The notes under the pieces are model-generated. The model saw nothing but the letters and a program-made list of their open reading frames with translations, searched no databases and was not told the DNA's origin. From NCBI GenBank assembly GCA_020543525.1, contig JAHYIO010000037.1, forward strand, positions 930,001 to 994,000: a stretch of 64,000 nucleotides of DNA. The letters run 5' to 3'. The DNA is from Coriolopsis trogii. Its lineage: Eukaryota > Basidiomycota > Agaricomycetes > Polyporales > Polyporaceae. This document shows, one piece after another, positions 59,701 to 64,000 of this stretch (its first letter is position 1; the number at the start of each line of letters is the position of its first letter). A program made the translations under genes and the position numbers.

Positions 59701-60830
59701 CGAACAACAGTTCGCAACCCGCGACGTCGAGTCCCGCCAACCCGTTCGGAGCTCCAGCAAACAAGGACAAGGAAGGGAACGCCTCATCCACATCGAGATC
59801 TATGTTCGGTGGTTTCGGGACTACCAACGCGCCTGCGTCGACCGCGTTTGGCAACACGTCTACGACTCCTACGTCTGGGGGTGGGGCGAAATCCGCTGAA
59901 CCCCCCAAGTCTACATTCAGCTTCGGCGCGCCCTCTGCGACGAGTTCGTCGCCGTTTGGCGCAGCTCCCGCGTCATCGGCGTTTGGTGCTACACCCACTC
60001 CGGCAGCGGCATCATCTCTGTTTGGAACGACGCCGTCCGCGTCTTCACCCTTCGGCGCTGCTGCGACGAACAATGCCGCGAAGTCGACAGAAGGCTCGAA
60101 GTCGATGTTCGGATTTGGTGGTCCTGCGGCAAACACGAACTCGGCAACGACGACGTCTTCATCGTTTGCGTCTTCGCCGTTTGGAACCACTGCGCCTTCT
60201 GCACAAAGCAACGACTCTGCGAAACCAGCGGGAGAGGCTGCGAAGCCGACGTTCAGCTTCGGGACGTCTTCGTCAGCGCCGGCTTTCGGAGCGACGTCGA
60301 CGCCGTCTGCGTTTGGAGGAGCCTCAAAGACCCCTGCTCCCACGTCGGCGTTTGGAGCGACTTCCACGCCGTCCGCGTTCGGTTCCTCGTCAACGTCGTC
60401 GGCCTTCGGTGCATCGTCCACCCCGTCTGCGTTTGGCGCGCCATCAACACCGTCTGCATTTGGTGCGTCATCGACGCCGACATTTGGCGCCTCCACGACT
60501 GCTGGTGCTCCCGCATCTGGGAACAAGTCGACGTTCTCATTTGGGAACCCTGCCGCGACTACGAGTACGCCTTCTGGGGCACCGGCGAGCAACGCAGAGA
60601 ACAAGGCAACGCCGCCCACCTTCAGTTTTGGCGCCACATCGAGCAACAACACCTCGACGCCGTCAGCCACATCAGCTTTCGGAGCGCCCTCCTCTACCAC
60701 CACCAACGGGGTCGCATCATCGCCCTTTGGAGCTCCTCAGACTCAGTCTGGCTCGAGTACGTTCAGCTTCGGCGCGCCGTCCGGAGCATTCAGCTTTGGT
60801 TCTAACTCAGGACAGAGTGCTCAAAAGTAG
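56749..60830 (+). CDS. Transmembrane FG-repeat protein, POM121-like candidate nucleoporin
   Basis: Six exons (56749-56930, 56986-57161, 57214-57301, 57363-58203, 58254-58415, 58470-60830) sum to 1,269 residues with all phases consistent. One hydrophobic span lies at about residues 29-48 (ITLLLGLGLAALYAWVQVL). Acidic and basic blocks with NLS-like clusters such as RRRRRRISTK follow. A compact conserved-looking part contains EEWESNGVRFKVGPNGQRL and VYVETWLTEEEYQAAKE. The last 700 or so residues are Ser/Thr/Ala/Pro-rich with many FSFG, SAFG and SPFG repeats. FG repeats bind nuclear transport receptors. An anchored pore protein is inferred. The start is in a good context (GCCATGG). Confidence 0.82.
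59900..60810 (+). repeat. Degenerate FG-repeat coding tract
   Basis: Repeated units of the type T-P-S-A-F-G-A-S-S and FSFG, densest at 60280-60490, where S-A-F-G recurs every 8 to 14 residues. The repeat DNA also opens a long spurious antisense frame. Confidence 0.8.
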
Positions 60831-61420
60831 TTATGCAACTTGGCCGTTCTTCTCTCGTATATGTTGAACACATGACCATCCCCGCCAATACCGTACATAC
60901 GTCCTGCATGCATTCCTGGCATATTCGTCGTCATCCATGAATCATTTTCCGTTAGTGCACCATGTAACTCTCACAGTGTATCATGGTGATCGCTCTGCAT
61001 TGTAAATCAGATACGCACTCGTCTGGTCGTTCGCCACTTCTCTTCAGCTTGTGCGTGCAGTTGTCGTTCATGACGATGGCGGCTTGCAAGGACGACCAGG
61101 GTGAGTTGAGACGGTGTGGAGGGTCGATGCACGTGAAAGTGGCTGACCAGGCACTTCAAACTCGACTGCGAACGGCCTTCAATACTTCAAGAGAGCACTC
61201 TTGTAGGTAGCCTTCCACCGACTCGTCGAGGTAACCGGCGTGGTTCGTTCAGCACGCTCGTTTACTTGGCATCTCTCGTCTGGACTTTTGGTGATCATCA
61301 CCACAAGAGTATTCCCGGCACCTTCCCCACAAGACTCTCTGGGGTGAACTGTTCTCGTGCGCATCACTCGGGTTCAAACAACAACACACCTCAATTTTGT
61401 TTCCTTTCAGCCTATGCACC
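60831..61420. other. Intergenic region
   Basis: 3' flank of the FG-repeat gene and promoter of the next gene. Short frames on both strands show no domain. Confidence 0.45.
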
Positions 61421-64000
61421 ATGCTGTCTAGGAGCTCAACCACGCCCCGCCGCCCCCTTCCGCCGGCGAAGGCCCGGAAGTCAACGACACTAAACTTTAG
61501 CATTGCACCTCCACCGTACGCGCCTCCGGGACACCTCGACGACGTGCTCCTCGACTCTCCTATTGGTGTTACGGCTCAGTTGATCAATGCTGCGTCGTCC
61601 AGGACGGAGGATATTGGGTTGCCAGGTACCCCAGGCATAGAGGAGTGGATGAACGAGAAGTCGAGGGAGGAGCTGTCGGGGTTGCTCCTAAAGGCGGACG
61701 GAATCATAAAATCGCGCGAGACAGGTGCGTTCCGCCCTCCACTCATTGCCTCCGCGAACGATTGACAGACTGCACCGTCTCTTCGATACCCGTGTCATTC
61801 ACACACGTAGAGCTCGGGCTGACCTCTGCATTGTGCAAGTCGCTGTACAGCGATAATGTGACGCTCAAGACGAAACATGAAGCGTTACTCGCTCGTCTGC
61901 CCGGGACCAGGACGTCGACACCGACAACCTCGCGACCCTCGTCCCCATTCAGACTCGATGCCCCGGCTCTCGAGCAATCCCCGCTGCAGTCGCCGTCGTA
62001 CTTCTCCTCCGTCACGTTCCCCGCATCGCCTACCGGTCCGCCCTCGCGGCTCGCGATTCCCACCCACCTGCGCCGTACGCGCCGGATCTCCGTCACGCCC
62101 GGGGAGCTCGCGCTGCTCTCTGACCAGAATGCAGAGCTGCTCGAGAAGCTAGAGATGCTCGAGGCGGAATCCGTCAAAGCGGACGAGGCCGGGAAGCGGA
62201 AGCTGCGCAAGCTCGAGCAGGAGATCCAGACGCTGCGCGACGAGCTGGAGCGCACGCACACGCGTGAGGCAGAGCTTGAACAGCAGGCGAGGGCGGCTGC
62301 GAACGCGGTTGCGGCCCAGAAGCGCAAGGAGGAGCGGGAGGCAAAGCTGCAGGCGCTGAAGGAGCGGTCGATCTCGGGCTCGAGCGCGGGTGGGTCGTCT
62401 GTGGACGAAGTGAGAGACTTTGCGCCTCCGAACGAGCTCGCGTGGCCGAGGACGAGGACGAGTCCTGTCAGGCGGACCTTCAGCGGCTCTTCTGCCTTGT
62501 CGTCCTCGGCTGTCACCGCCAGGGATTCTGACCAACCTGCAGAGGGTGCGCTCGGCCTCGAGAGCTTGCATGAGGATGGTCAGCTCGACGAGGGGTCAGA
62601 CTCAGAGTCGTATTTCCCCCCACCAACAGATGCTGATGGCGATGCTGTCCCTCCTGCCGAGTACGCGATCGTCAGTCAACTCCTATCAAAGATTCGCGAA
62701 CTCGAAGAAACGAACGCGCAGATCAAGGAAGAGCAGAAGATGACGGAAGAACGTATGCGAGCTGCCAGGTGGGACGCGGAGAGCATACGGCGAGTATACG
62801 ACTGTCTCGACGATGAAGACGTAGACCTTGCGATCGAGGAGGAAGATAATGGGCTCACGGTAGCAAGTCAGGACGCTAGACTTGCAGTACCCTCTACGGG
62901 AACCATCCGTTTCAGCAGCCTGCGGAGGAGCATCGCAGGCGATATGAACAAACTCCTCGCCTCAGAGGCTGACGTCTTTGCAGATGGCATTGCTGGCGAC
63001 ATGCGGAGCACAGTACGCGATGCGCTTATGCGAGGGAGTACACTCCCCAAGGCTCGCAAGACCGTCGTGGGTCTCTTCGACGCTGCAGGTGGCAGCAAGT
63101 CCCCGGAATATGGACAGTACCCGCCCTCTCTGAAGGTTTCCCCCGCATTCCGATCACTCGACGCAGACACTTCCGTATGGTCGACATCGGCAACAGACGG
63201 AATCGCGCCTGCTTCCCCTGCTCTGAGTACACTCCAAACGCCAGTAGACGGTCTGGGGCTTGGCCGGAGTCTGGGCAGCGAACTCGGAAGTGAGTTCGGT
63301 GACGACTGGGCTGGGCACGGTATCAACCACCACCTCCGCGCGACCAGCCTCGCCGACCTCGCGGGCCTGTACTCTTCACCTGCATCCCCAAGCGAATCCG
63401 TCTCTATCCTCCCGCCCATCAACCTTCACCCTGCTGAGGAACAGCGCGAAGACCCACTCGGGCCTGAACCGTCCACGCCCCCTAGGGTGATCCCCAATCT
63501 CCAGCTTCAGCCTCCTACGCCGACCCCAGAGAAGCTACGCTCGGCCACAGCCGCAACCGTTCGGCAACAGAAGCTCTCGCAGACGGTCCGGGCCCGCACA
63601 AACCGGTGGGTCGAGGGCCGCTTCCAGCACTCGCCATCCACGTCTACGTCTCTTCAGCAGCAGGAGTCACAGGCCCTCAGAAAGCGCAATTCCGTGTCGA
63701 ACCCTGGCCGGCGGCCCGCTGCGAGTATCTTTGGGCAAGGAGGGCCTGGCGGCGTGCTCGGCGAGAGGTTCGACAGTGCCGTCGGGCAGATCAGACGCGT
63801 GGCGAGCCGCAGCGGCTTTGCGCCGCTTGTTCCTGCGCTAGAGGTGCAACAGCAGGACGAGCAAGAGCACGAGCACGAGCAGAGACACGAAGAAGAGAAC
63901 GTCAACGCTGAAGCGGACCGATCGCTGTCGCTCAGGCAAGAAGGGTCGGTTGCGGACCCCTTCAGCGGAAAGCGCGACGGGTTCGTCGGGTTCGTGCTCG
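61421..64000 (+). CDS. Partial coiled-coil protein, runs off the window
   Basis: The start is the ATG at 61421. One intron was seen, with donor after GCGCGAGACAG at about 61724 and acceptor before AGCTCGGGC at about 61817. The frame stays open to the last base, so the C-terminus is missing. About 830 residues are visible. After a basic Ser/Pro-rich start there is a helical segment (REELSGLLLKADGIIKSRE, then across the intron ELGLTSALCKSLY). A charged coiled coil lies at about 62100-62360, and a second shorter one at 62660-62780. The rest is disordered. I do not recognise the family; a cytoskeletal or scaffold role would only be a guess. Confidence 0.7.

Noticed and set aside
59333..60706. A 457-codon frame on the minus strand across the FG-repeat gene
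   Set aside because: It mirrors the repeat codons of the plus-strand FG protein, has low-complexity Val/Ala/Pro/Asp content and no domain. The plus strand has consistent splicing and recognisable repeats.
1..64000. tRNA genes, rRNA, CRISPR arrays and complete transposons
   Set aside because: Reading by eye found no cloverleaf with a plausible T-loop box, no regular spaced repeats, and no transposase or reverse transcriptase frame. A tRNAscan-SE and RepeatMasker run would settle this.

Overview
The window is nuclear DNA of a filamentous basidiomycete, most probably a wood- or litter-decaying agaricomycete (polypore-like). The reasons are dense genes on both strands, nearly all split by 46 to 110 bp GT-AG introns, basidiomycete-type housekeeping proteins, a secreted AA9 lytic polysaccharide monooxygenase, and expanded multidomain proteins of a kind seen in mushroom-forming fungi. 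The species cannot be named from the sequence. Gene models were spliced by hand. They are exact where exon sums are given and approximate otherwise.

Layout. 1-12 kb: SUA5 (tRNA t6A synthesis), a GRR1-like F-box/LRR protein, an unrecognised small gene, the head-to-head snRNP pair LSM3 and U1-C, the N-acetyltransferase NAA10/ARD1, and a serine alpha/beta hydrolase with a very long poly-glutamate tail. 12-20 kb: a CCDC97-like protein, an aldo-keto reductase, the AA9 LPMO, a divergent 14-3-3 protein and deoxyhypusine synthase. 20-27 kb: SEC7, the large ARF-GEF.

27.4-32.5 kb: two tandem paralogues join an N-terminal cysteine-protease-like domain (Cys box plus D-x-H box) to an RBR ubiquitin ligase module. 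The second copy stops before RING2. 33-40 kb: SUP35 (eRF3, with an N-terminal PAM2-like motif) and SLA1 (endocytic SH3 adaptor, with duplicated micro-exons).

40.6-49.7 kb: a gene for a protein of roughly 2,300 residues with a GBP/atlastin-like GTPase core, a long Cys/His-rich region and a C-terminal von Willebrand A domain with an intact MIDAS. 50-56 kb: RTP1/TANGO6, the TRAPP subunit TCA17/TRAPPC2L and cytochrome b5. 56.7-60.8 kb: an FG-repeat protein with an N-terminal membrane span and basic NLS-like clusters, laid out like POM121. 61.4 kb to the end: an incomplete coiled-coil protein.

The most unusual content is the protease-like/RBR pair, the GTPase-vWA giant and the transmembrane FG protein. 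The rest is conserved eukaryotic machinery for translation, splicing, vesicle traffic and ubiquitin conjugation. No CRISPR array, rRNA or convincing tRNA was seen, and no intact transposon was recognised.
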